DNA of 22,049 nucleotides from Nitrososphaerota archaeon (GTDB taxonomy: Archaea; Thermoproteota; Nitrososphaeria; Nitrososphaerales; Nitrosopumilaceae). The DNA lies in the NCBI GenBank assembly GCA_016126025.1, contig JAEFDA010000032.1, forward strand, positions 1 through 22,049. The letters are read 5' to 3'. Below, piece after piece: positions 7,773 to 14,405 of this stretch. A program made the position numbers and the translations under genes. Within the stretch, counting starts at the first letter, position 1. Every line of letters starts with the position of its first letter. The notes beneath the pieces were generated by a model. The model did no database searches. It worked only from the letters and a program-made list of their open reading frames with translations, and had not been told where the DNA came from.

Positions 7773-8000
7773 GGGGGAGGATAGCCATCAGAGGGTGGTG
7801 CGTCCTTTCCATAAAAGGGCGGGCTCTCCGGCGAATTGTCTTATCAACGTGACCTAACCTCCGAACGTTCCAAAATGTGACATGACAGCCGTCGACATAT
7901 GTTTCCATTCCGACCCGCATCTTCCGATTTATACGGGCCGCCGTCTGGCATGCGGTGCATGCACCTGGAAGCATCAGACATGCGGCTTACATGCTACCTG
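7493..8000. other. Intergenic region upstream of bioB
   Basis: Apart from the bioB promoter and repeat at its left end and one doubtful ORF (7458-7772), no gene can be supported. Plus-strand frames through this stretch look like shadows. The DNA is less GC-rich than the flanking genes, and a small repeat-like stretch with GCATGC twice occurs near 7949-7965. No RNA gene was recognised. Confidence 0.4.
7498..7552. promoter_or_regulatory. bioB promoter with flanking inverted repeat (operator-like)
   Basis: GTTTCGGACA at 7498-7507 is repeated as its exact complement, TGTCCGAAAC, at 7543-7552, with 35 nt between. A second, smaller inverted repeat (ATGGG at 7525-7529, CCCAT at 7538-7542) lies inside. 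The bioB TATA box (about 7515-7522) is between the arms, and the left arm sits within the first few bases upstream of the bioB ATG. This layout fits binding sites of a dimeric or looped repressor that blocks the promoter. The regulator is unknown, and the repeat does not match the bacterial BirA operator I remember. Confidence 0.6.
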
Positions 8001-8252
8001 TTACTGACCGGATCTTGATTTTAGTTCACGCAACTCTGCTGAGATGCCGCGGTTATCCGCCTCATATCCGGTTATATCATGCCGGTATCGGGCAATTTCT
8101 CCGCGCATATCGTCTATCTCCTGGCCGTTTGCGGTTTCCGTTATTCTCTGCGTCAACACCTTGCACAGGTCCATGAGCCGCTCCACCTGTCTCGTGTTAT
8201 GATCCCCCCGTTCCTCAAGCGCACGTATAGCGCCGTCAGTTCCAAAATTCAT
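8001..8252 (-). CDS. Hypothetical coiled-coil protein, 83 aa
   Basis: An 83-aa, highly charged, mostly helical-looking product with repeated heptad-like segments (RALEERGDHNTRQVERLMDL, then IDDMRGEIARYRHDITGYEA), so a coiled coil is likely across most of its length. There is no membrane segment or cysteine motif. Its ATG at 8252 overlaps the 3' end of the upstream 47-aa gene by 17 nt and is preceded by GGGAGAAGG, a good ribosome site, so translation is probably coupled. No family is recognised. Confidence 0.6.
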   Translation of the reverse strand: MNFGTDGAIRALEERGDHNTRQVERLMDLCKVLTQRITETANGQEIDDMRGEIARYRHDITGYEADNRGISAELRELKSRSGQ

Positions 8253-8379
8253 CCTTCTCCCACTCTCTGAATGACTCTTTCAGACTCAGCATCGTTCTCT
8301 TGAGCTGCGGCTGGTCTGTGCGTTCTGCCAAGTCGGCGATTTCTTCGCATTTTTTTATCTGTCTGGAGTATTTGCCCAT
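8236..8379 (-). CDS. Hypothetical small protein, 47 aa
   Basis: A 47-codon gene from ATG 8379 to TGA 8236-8238. The product starts MGKYSRQIKKCEEIADLAER, continues with a second helical segment (PQLKRTMLSLKESFREWEKD), and looks like a two-helix hairpin with a single cysteine. A TATA-like box (TTAAATA on the minus strand, about 8402-8408) lies 25 nt upstream of the ATG, so the message is predicted leaderless. It overlaps the following 83-aa coiled-coil gene by 17 nt, forming a two-gene operon. Superficially it resembles small bacterial proteins of the same shape, but homology cannot be claimed. Function unknown. Confidence 0.6.
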   Translation of the reverse strand: MGKYSRQIKKCEEIADLAERTDQPQLKRTMLSLKESFREWEKDEFWN

Positions 8380-8589
8380 GACTGCAGTGCGTATTTGTCG
8401 TATTTAATGACTACCAGAGGGGGACTTATCCGGATGAAATCATAGCAGCGTGCTCATCAGGGCGGGCCGTTACGGCCGCAACCTGCCTGAAACAGACTGC
8501 GAATTGACGAAAATTATACCGGCGCGCCGTTTCGCCTTTCTGAACTAGCGGATCCCAGCCGCGGCGCCCGGCTCTTTGCCTGCATACAC

Positions 8590-9366
8590 CTACTGATCTC
8601 TCTCGTGCCCGCCCGTATACTCGTACACCCCGTACTTGCTGCCGTCCCCGGCCTGGTACACCCAGATGCGGTTCTCCCACACCACCGGCCTGAACTGCTC
8701 CTGGGTGGACGGGTGCAGCCGCCGGTAGACGCCCTCGCCCACCAGTATTTGGTTGGGGGCCGCCATGGACTGTATCTTGGCGGCCATGTTCATGGACCGC
8801 CCCATCATGTCGACGTGTGACTTTGCCGGATCCTGGCCGTACCGGACCACTATGTTGGTGCCATAGTCCATCCCTATCTTGACTTGTAGCTCCGGGTAGT
8901 CGTACTGGGTCAGGATGGGGTTGATTCCGTCGTTTATGATGTATATCATGGACTTGCCGCAGCTGACGGCGCGGTCGGCGGCCAGGAGGGAGTTGTCCGT
9001 CGCCACAAAGTACCCTATCACCGCATCCCCCATGAATTTGAGCACCAGTCCGCGGTGCGCCGCGATCAGTCTGGCCATCTCCTGCACGAAGGATGTCATT
9101 ATGACGGCCACCTTGTCGTCGGGCAGGCCGAGGGCCATCTGGGTGGATCCGACCAGGTCGATATACAGCACCACCGAGTTGAACTTCTTGAATACGTTCC
9201 TGCGGAGGAATTCGCCAGAGTTGTCCGGCATATAGTCGTACTCGTATCCCTCCTTGAGCGACGCCCATATCCTGGTCTGCGTCTTCTGGAGTAGCGTCTC
9301 CGAGTCCACGGTGGTTCCCTGGCTGGTTCGTATGAGGCTGGAGGCGTCCAGCGGGTTGACGGGCAT
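8590..9366 (-). CDS. Class III adenylate/guanylate cyclase
   Basis: A 258-aa protein with a class III nucleotide cyclase domain at about residues 62-215, preceded by a ~60-aa segment without a recognised domain. The catalytic set can be placed by spacing: metal-binding D70 (LYIDLVGST) and D114 (KFMGDAVIGYF), substrate lysine K110, purine-selecting D186, and transition-state N193 (GRSMNMAAK). The transition-state Arg is replaced by K197. The Lys/Asp pair suggests ATP as substrate, hence cAMP, by analogy with mycobacterial enzymes. No membrane segment or sensor domain is fused, so it should be cytosolic. I chose the ATG at 9366 because it lies 4 nt after the stop of the zinc-ribbon gene and is preceded by GGAG; the open frame extends upstream through that gene as a shadow. 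Confidence 0.87.
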   Translation of the reverse strand: MPVNPLDASSLIRTSQGTTVDSETLLQKTQTRIWASLKEGYEYDYMPDNSGEFLRRNVFKKFNSVVLYIDLVGSTQMALGLPDDKVAVIMTSFVQEMARLIAAHRGLVLKFMGDAVIGYFVATDNSLLAADRAVSCGKSMIYIINDGINPILTQYDYPELQVKIGMDYGTNIVVRYGQDPAKSHVDMMGRSMNMAAKIQSMAAPNQILVGEGVYRRLHPSTQEQFRPVVWENRIWVYQAGDGSKYGVYEYTGGHERDQ

Positions 9367-9370
9367 CACG

Positions 9371-9484
9371 TCACTCCAGGGGGAAGTTGGTGCCGCACGA
9401 ACGGCACCTTCCCCTCTCGCCCCTGTACCGGCTGTCATAATAACTGGATAGCTCGCCGCCGCAGTGCCTGCACTTGGTGTCCAT
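9371..9484 (-). CDS. Zinc-ribbon miniprotein, 37 aa
   Basis: A 37-aa gene from ATG 9484 to TGA 9371-9373. It contains two CxxC pairs, C5/C8 (KCRHCGG) and C27/C30 (GRCRSCG), which would bind one zinc ion as a minimal ribbon. It ends with NFPLE and little else. A strong TATA core (TTTTATATA on the minus strand, centre near 9509) lies 25 nt upstream, predicting a leaderless message. The cyclase gene starts 4 nt after its stop, so both are almost certainly co-transcribed. It may regulate the cyclase or be a DNA/protein-binding partner; that is inference from position only. Confidence 0.72.
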   Translation of the reverse strand: MDTKCRHCGGELSSYYDSRYRGERGRCRSCGTNFPLE

Positions 9485-9501
9485 GTGCCATAATAGGCCA
9501 T

Positions 9502-9515
9502 TCCGTATATAAAAT
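9502..9515. promoter_or_regulatory. Shared bidirectional TATA core
   Basis: The sequence CGTATATAAAAT reads as a good TATA box on both strands. Its centre (about 9509) is 25 nt from the ATG of the minus-strand zinc-ribbon gene (9484) and 27 nt from the ATG of the plus-strand 281-aa gene (9536). Both genes are therefore predicted to be leaderless and driven from one core, so their transcription may be mutually exclusive or coupled. Confidence 0.65.
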
Positions 9516-9535
9516 GGCGGGGGTTCTCCAAACCC

Positions 9536-10381
9536 ATGCGCGCTGGGGACACGCGGGGCCCGCTGGGCCCGCTGGAGCCGGAGGTCCGCTCGGCGGAAGG
9601 GGCATTCCTGGAGGCGGTCAAACGCCACACCACTCCTGCCACGCGGCATGTAATGCTGGGGGATGCCACCATAACCACCCAGGAGACGTTTGACGCGGAC
9701 GGCGTGGCCCGCATGTTCGACGGCGTGGTGGCCGGACTGGACGGGTGGGTCCCGGGGGACGTCACCGTCACCAACAACGAGGACATACGGCGGGTCTTCG
9801 TCAAGTTTGCCGCCCACATAGGAGAATATACTATGACATGCCACTTTTCATTGCAGTTTCACGTGCTGCTGTATTATGTGCCCGACCAGCGGGTCGTAGA
9901 CTGCCAGAAGGAGCTCTCGCGGGTCATCGACGAGGCCAAGTCCGGCGAGGAGCGGCTGGCCGAGGACTCCGACGCCATCGTATCGGAGGGCATCCGGGCC
10001 CCCGGCGAGGGCGATATCTCCGAGATGGAGCTCTTTGAGAGGCTGTACCGGGACGACTCGCTGGTGGAACGGCTGGATGCGAAACTGGAGGGAGCCACAA
10101 GCGAGAGGCTGCGGCGGCTGGCCGACGAGAAGAGGCGCCTCTTCGCGGAGCTGGACGGCCTGCTCACCGAGACGTACCAGACCGTTCCCGTTATGATAGA
10201 CGACGCCCGGCTGGTCACCGGCGAGGAGGGGTGCCTGTGCACCTTCGACGTGGAGCGGGAGTCCGGCGGGGTGCGGGCCCCCATGCCCGAGGCCATGGAC
10301 GGCCGCACGCTGGATGCCATGCGTGGGAGAATCCGGGAGGTGCGGCGGGCGCTGGAGCCGCACGGCAGCCCTACTCCATGA
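9536..10381 (+). CDS. Hypothetical protein, 281 aa
   Basis: A 281-aa soluble protein with no recognised family. The N-terminal ~130 residues (LGDATITTQETFDADGVARM, GDVTVTNNEDIRRVFVKFAA, HIGEYTMTCHFSLQFHVLLY) look like an alpha/beta domain. Residues ~130-225 are strongly charged and helical (RLRRLADEKRRLFAELDGL), probably a coiled coil. The C-terminus has a beta-like stretch (GCLCTFDVERESG) and a final helix. The ATG at 9536 is 27 nt from the bidirectional TATA core it shares with the zinc-ribbon/cyclase operon, so a linked role is possible but unproven. Its 3' end overlaps the convergent HTH-CBS gene by 11 nt. Codon use and GC-rich third positions match neighbouring core genes, so it is very likely real. 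Confidence 0.75.
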   Translation: MRAGDTRGPLGPLEPEVRSAEGAFLEAVKRHTTPATRHVMLGDATITTQETFDADGVARMFDGVVAGLDGWVPGDVTVTNNEDIRRVFVKFAAHIGEYTMTCHFSLQFHVLLYYVPDQRVVDCQKELSRVIDEAKSGEERLAEDSDAIVSEGIRAPGEGDISEMELFERLYRDDSLVERLDAKLEGATSERLRRLADEKRRLFAELDGLLTETYQTVPVMIDDARLVTGEEGCLCTFDVERESGGVRAPMPEAMDGRTLDAMRGRIREVRRALEPHGSPTP

Positions 10382-10928
10382 TCTTGAGGGTGTCCGAGGC
10401 GGTGATTATCCCCGTTATGGCGGACCTCTTGGAGACCAGTATGCACTTGGAGTAGCGGATGAGCGGGACCAGGAGCGCCGCGGGCGTGTCGTGGTCCACG
10501 ATGGGGGGTATGGGCTCCATGGCGTTCCGCAGGGCGGTCCTCTTGAGGCCCGCCTCGCCGCCGCCGGCCAGATGCTTCACTATGCCGTCCTCTGTGACGA
10601 CGCCTACCGGATCCTTGCCGGCGAATACTGGTATCTGGCTTATGGAATGCTGCCGCATCCTCCGGACCGCGTCGTGTAGCGTGTCCCGCACGTCCAGCCT
10701 GACTATGTCCTCGCTGCACAGGCTGCCCGCGGTCTGGGATATGGCGCTGGCCTCCCGGCTCGCCAGAGCCTCGAATATCCGCCTGGCGGTGTCGTAGCTG
10801 GGCTTGCTTCGGCCGGACTCTATCTGGTTTACCATCGAGGTGCTGATCTCGCACATCCGGGCCAGCTCCCTCTGCGTCATGCCCAGCTTGAGGCGCATGC
10901 GGCGGATTGAGTCCAGCCGGGGCAGCAT
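10371..10928 (-). CDS. Transcriptional regulator: XRE-type HTH plus two CBS domains
   Basis: A 185-aa protein. Residues ~5-58 form a Cro/C1-type helix-turn-helix (RLKLGMTQRELARMCEISTS, then MVNQIESGRSKPS). Residues ~68-125 and ~130-184 form a pair of CBS domains (HSISQIPVFAGKDPVGVVTE; SKCILVSKRSAITGIITASD), which commonly bind AMP, ATP or SAM. The architecture is a one-component regulator that senses a nucleotide-type ligand and binds DNA; it is common in archaea. The ATG at 10928 is 27 nt from a palindromic TATA element (GGTTTAAAACC, 10950-10960), predicting a leaderless message. The target genes are not known. The gene converges on the 281-aa gene with an 11-nt overlap. Confidence 0.9.
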   Translation of the reverse strand: MLPRLDSIRRMRLKLGMTQRELARMCEISTSMVNQIESGRSKPSYDTARRIFEALASREASAISQTAGSLCSEDIVRLDVRDTLHDAVRRMRQHSISQIPVFAGKDPVGVVTEDGIVKHLAGGGEAGLKRTALRNAMEPIPPIVDHDTPAALLVPLIRYSKCILVSKRSAITGIITASDTLKIME

Positions 10929-10949
10929 GGTACAGATAGGGGCGACAGG

Positions 10950-10960
10950 GTTTTAAACCG
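10950..10960 (-). promoter_or_regulatory. TATA-like box of the HTH-CBS regulator gene
   Basis: The minus strand reads GGTTTAAAACC, an almost perfect palindrome whose centre is 27 nt upstream of the ATG at 10928. The symmetry may also make it a candidate for binding by a dimeric regulator, such as the product of the gene itself. Confidence 0.5.
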
Positions 10961-10988
10961 TGTTCGTCGTATGGGGCCACGCCCGCCC

Positions 10989-13900
10989 CTATCCGTGGAT
11001 GGCATCCGGACAGATGGGCTGGTACGGGCACCGCCGGCAGGTCTGGCCGTCGGGCTTGGCGCCGAATGCCTCGGCCAGTATGTCTTGGGTGCACTCCTCT
11101 ATCGCTTTTATGCCGTTCTGCAGCGACTCTGCATCTATGTCGTACTCCCGTGTCGTGCAGCCGTTTCTGCGGGAGACCTGTTCCACGTATACGAACGCAA
11201 ACTTGGCCGGCAGTGAGCCGTACTTTTCCCCGGCGGCATGCGCGTATATGCACGCCTGCGGCTCCCGGATGGTGTGGTCGGCGCCGTCTTGTCTGATGCT
11301 TTTTATGGTTATGTTGGAGCTTCCGGTCTTGAAGTCGACTATACGGTACGTTCCGTCCGGGTATGACTCGACCCGGTCTATCTTCCCGGTGTATCGTACC
11401 CCTCCTATCGTCGTCTCGAACTTTTCCTCGACGCCTATCTTTTGCGGCCTGACCGGCGAGGCCTCCTCCCATGCGACATAGTTGCGGATCGCCGTCTCCA
11501 GGGCGGGTCTGGCGTGCTTGTAGTCACGCTCGGCGTGGGAGCACCTCACATCCTCCATCTCGTCTTGAGCCGCGCGTATGGCCTCTTCTGTGCCAATCTG
11601 CCCCCTCCCCATACCCTCCAGAGCCTTGTGAACTATGCGGCCCTTGTCCAGGGGCATGGCCGGCCTCTCCGGCACGTGCAGCACGTACCGGTACTTGAAC
11701 TGCAGCGGACACCTCTGGTATGTTGTGATTTTGGAGGCCGACAGCGAGAGGCTCCCGTGGTCCACCAGCGGCGGGTGCGGCGCCTCCAGAATGTCCACAG
11801 CACGCCTGGCATCGATGCCCAAGGAGTCCGGCAGATCAACGTCGGCGCCGCCCTGCATCCTCCGCAGCATGGACAGCTCCGCCAGTCTGCCGGCGGCCGC
11901 CCCCAGGCGGGACTCGCGCACCGCCCTGCATGCGGCATCCTCTACATCCCGTATCCTCGCCTCCAGCGGATCGGGGGCGGCCGGCGCGGCCATCTCGACC
12001 GGCGAGAGTGCGATTCGGCGAACGTACGGTTTGGAACAGACCAGGTCCAAAAACCCCAGCGGACTCCTGGACCTGCCGTCGGTCTCCAGGGGGCACGTCA
12101 GGCACAGCCCCGCCTGGGCCCGGGTCATCGCCACATACAGCAGGTTCTGCTCCGATGCATCAGCGCCCGAATTATCGCGTTCCAGCGCCCACGCCGGGAT
12201 GACGTCCCTCTCGTTTCGGCGGTTCGCGCCGGAGTGGAGCCCGGTCACAAAGACGTTCCGGAACTCCTTGCCCTTGCTCTTGTGTATGGTCAGGACGCTT
12301 ACGCCCCCGGCAGGCTCCGCAGAGTCAGAATCCAGCAGCCCCGGATCCGCCGCCATGGCGCCGCTGGCGAACTTGGCATATTCGACAAAGTCCAGGAGGG
12401 TGTCGTACGGATAGTGGCGGTTGTACCTCTCGGCCATATCATATAGCCTGCCGAGGACGGCGCGGTTTCTGGCCGACTCGTAGCCGCTCTCGTTGGCGTT
12501 GCGCCTGTAGGCGTCGGTGTGTTTGAGCATTATGTCGTGGAGTGTGGCCGGCAGGCCACTCTTTGCGGCGTCCGCATGCATCCCTTCCAGCCGCTCCCGG
12601 ATCTCGCGTACCTCCGGGCCCTGGTCGCCCTCGTATACGCGCAGGGCCTCAAAGACGCGGTCGTTCCGCCGGTTCGGTGACATCCTACGGGCCGCGCAGT
12701 TTATGGTCCGTATGTTGGACGCGCCGATGCCGCGCCGCTCAAGCACCAAGGCTATCTCGGAGCCGGAGGTCTCCGGCGAGGCGGCTATGTGGAGCAGTGC
12801 CAGTATCTCTGATATCTGGGGGTCGCCCATCGGGATGCCGGTATTTCCCGGCTCGACCAGAACCCCCCGGGCCTGTAGCGCCTCGGCAAACCTCCTGCAC
12901 GCGGCATTGGTCCTGCACAGCACGGCCACGTCCGGCTTTGTGCCGTCCCGCACCATCCCGCTTATGGCAGCAGCTACAAACTCGCGCTCGGTGGTCTCGT
13001 CGGGGGCGATGGCCGCCACTATGCCGGGATTGGGCGGGGCGTCTGCCGGGGTCACAGTATTAGCGGGCCCCAGCACCCCCGGAGCCACATCGTCTATACC
13101 CACCGGGCCGTCCCCTGCCGTGGCTCCGCCCGGACCCCCGGTATGGGGCACGGCCGGTTCGGTCCCACACTCCTTGAGGAGACCGGCCACCGCCCGCACG
13201 TTATCGGAGCAGCGGTGGTTCTTTTCCAGGTCTATCTTTGTGCAGCCGGGGTACCGCTCCTCAAAGTCCTGAAATATCGAGGAATATGCCCCCTGAAACT
13301 CCATTATGGACTGGTCCCGGTCCCCCACTACCATTATGTTCCCGGAGCCGGCCAGCAGGGTCGCCAGCTGGAACTGGGCGTAGTTGTTGTCCTGAAACTC
13401 GTCCACTATCACGTATGCGTTGTGGTATCTGCCGCGTACGTTCTCGCTGGAATACAGGAGGTCGGCCGCCCTGCCCACCATGCCTTCGTAGTCTATCATG
13501 TCGTTGTCGGCCATGTGTTTTTCGTGGGCCTCGTACACCTTTACCAGCTCGTTCAGTCTCTTTGCGGACTCGTCCAGATCGGCCAGATCCCTCCCGTTCA
13601 AGCCGGCCCGCTCCTTGCCGTTCAGCGCGTGGTTCATACGCTCCTTGATTTTTTCGACGGACAGCAGCTCCCTCTTTGCCTGTTGTATTCCCCTCAGTAC
13701 TTTGGCGCATCCTGCGGCGTTCATCCTGATTACGTTCTGGTCGATGCCCAGGCTGTCGGCGGTCTTGAAGCACCACGCCAGCCTGGACAGGCTGTCGAAG
13801 ACCGACGTCCCCTCCGACACTCCGGTGATGTCAGAGTTCTCCTTTAGTATCTCCATCCCCAGCGAGTGTATGGTGCCTACCCAGACGCGGGTGACGTCCA

Positions 13901-14189
13901 AGTTCTCCGGAATCCCGGTATTTTGTTGTGCCAGTGTGGCGTCCCGTATATCTTTCAGTCTTCTGGACATCTCCCCGGCGGCCTTCTTGGTGAACGTCAT
14001 GCAGAAGATGTTCTCGGGCCGGGCGATGCCCTCCGACACCAGCCGGGCCACCCGCTCCACTATGACGCGCGTCTTGCCGGATCCCGGACCCCCGTTCACC
14101 AGCAGCGGCCCCCCGCCGTGGCCTACCACCCTCTCCTGCTCGTCGGTGAGCCTTATTGTTTCGGCATTCCGGCCGGCCGCCCCAACCAT
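10989..14189 (-). CDS. UvrD/Rep-family DNA helicase fused to a RecB/Cas4-type nuclease domain
   Basis: A 1066-aa superfamily 1 helicase-nuclease. Helicase motifs in order: Q motif (LTDEQERVV, 14-22), Walker A (GGPGSGKTR, 33-41), Walker B (VIVDEFQDN), motif III (VVGDRDQSIMEFQGA), then after a Gly/Pro/Ala-rich insert motif V (VLTIHKSKGKEF) and motif VI (LYVAMTRAQ). The C-terminal ~250 residues form a PD-(D/E)xK nuclease: H854 (GRIVHKALE), D938 (GKIDRV), D952 and K954 (VDFKTGS). Cysteines C827, C1051, C1054 and C1060 match the AddB/Cas4-type iron-sulfur pattern. It probably unwinds and resects DNA in repair. I chose ATG 14189 because a TATA-like box (CTTTTAACGG, about 14212-14220) is 27 nt upstream; an in-frame ATG at 14279 would add 30 residues lying across that promoter. 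Confidence 0.92.
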   Translation of the reverse strand: MVGAAGRNAETIRLTDEQERVVGHGGGPLLVNGGPGSGKTRVIVERVARLVSEGIARPENIFCMTFTKKAAGEMSRRLKDIRDATLAQQNTGIPENLDVTRVWVGTIHSLGMEILKENSDITGVSEGTSVFDSLSRLAWCFKTADSLGIDQNVIRMNAAGCAKVLRGIQQAKRELLSVEKIKERMNHALNGKERAGLNGRDLADLDESAKRLNELVKVYEAHEKHMADNDMIDYEGMVGRAADLLYSSENVRGRYHNAYVIVDEFQDNNYAQFQLATLLAGSGNIMVVGDRDQSIMEFQGAYSSIFQDFEERYPGCTKIDLEKNHRCSDNVRAVAGLLKECGTEPAVPHTGGPGGATAGDGPVGIDDVAPGVLGPANTVTPADAPPNPGIVAAIAPDETTEREFVAAAISGMVRDGTKPDVAVLCRTNAACRRFAEALQARGVLVEPGNTGIPMGDPQISEILALLHIAASPETSGSEIALVLERRGIGASNIRTINCAARRMSPNRRNDRVFEALRVYEGDQGPEVREIRERLEGMHADAAKSGLPATLHDIMLKHTDAYRRNANESGYESARNRAVLGRLYDMAERYNRHYPYDTLLDFVEYAKFASGAMAADPGLLDSDSAEPAGGVSVLTIHKSKGKEFRNVFVTGLHSGANRRNERDVIPAWALERDNSGADASEQNLLYVAMTRAQAGLCLTCPLETDGRSRSPLGFLDLVCSKPYVRRIALSPVEMAAPAAPDPLEARIRDVEDAACRAVRESRLGAAAGRLAELSMLRRMQGGADVDLPDSLGIDARRAVDILEAPHPPLVDHGSLSLSASKITTYQRCPLQFKYRYVLHVPERPAMPLDKGRIVHKALEGMGRGQIGTEEAIRAAQDEMEDVRCSHAERDYKHARPALETAIRNYVAWEEASPVRPQKIGVEEKFETTIGGVRYTGKIDRVESYPDGTYRIVDFKTGSSNITIKSIRQDGADHTIREPQACIYAHAAGEKYGSLPAKFAFVYVEQVSRRNGCTTREYDIDAESLQNGIKAIEECTQDILAEAFGAKPDGQTCRRCPYQPICPDAIHG

Positions 14190-14211
14190 AGCGCCGTGGG
14201 AGCGCAATGCC

Positions 14212-14220
14212 GTTAAAAGG
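14212..14220 (-). promoter_or_regulatory. TATA-like box of the helicase-nuclease gene
   Basis: The minus strand reads CCTTTTAAC, centred about 27 nt upstream of the ATG at 14189. It decides the start choice against the longer in-frame start at 14279. Confidence 0.55.
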
Positions 14221-14405
14221 TGTCCGGACCGGCCCGGCCACAGCACGTCGGGGAGCAGACCGGTGGCCGTCTCATACATTCGGCGGGACAGAGGACGGGC
14301 TGGCCATAATGGACGTGCCGCGCGGCGGCAAAACCTTGATGATTGGATTGATCTCTGGATATGTCGGCGGTGGCCTTGCCTGCAACGGTGGCCCGGATCC
14401 GGAAG

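Noticed and set aside
8465..8477. Perfect small hairpin GGCCGT-T-ACGGCC
   Set aside because: A 6-bp stem with a one-base loop cannot fold stably as drawn; without a T-tract or conserved context it is probably chance in GC-rich DNA.
8590..9819. Longer (409-aa) version of the cyclase
   Set aside because: The extension would read through the zinc-ribbon gene, the shared promoter and the antisense of the 281-aa gene. The ATG at 9366 has a GGAG site and directly follows the zinc-ribbon stop.
9874..11472. Minus-strand open frame of 532 codons
   Set aside because: Its product is dominated by Arg, Gly and His and runs across the 281-aa gene, the HTH-CBS gene and the helicase 3' end; it is a shadow of GC-rich coding sequence.
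10989..14279. Longer (1096-aa) version of the helicase starting at 14279
   Set aside because: The extra 30 residues lie over the TATA-like box that is correctly spaced for the ATG at 14189, and helicase similarity begins only after that ATG.
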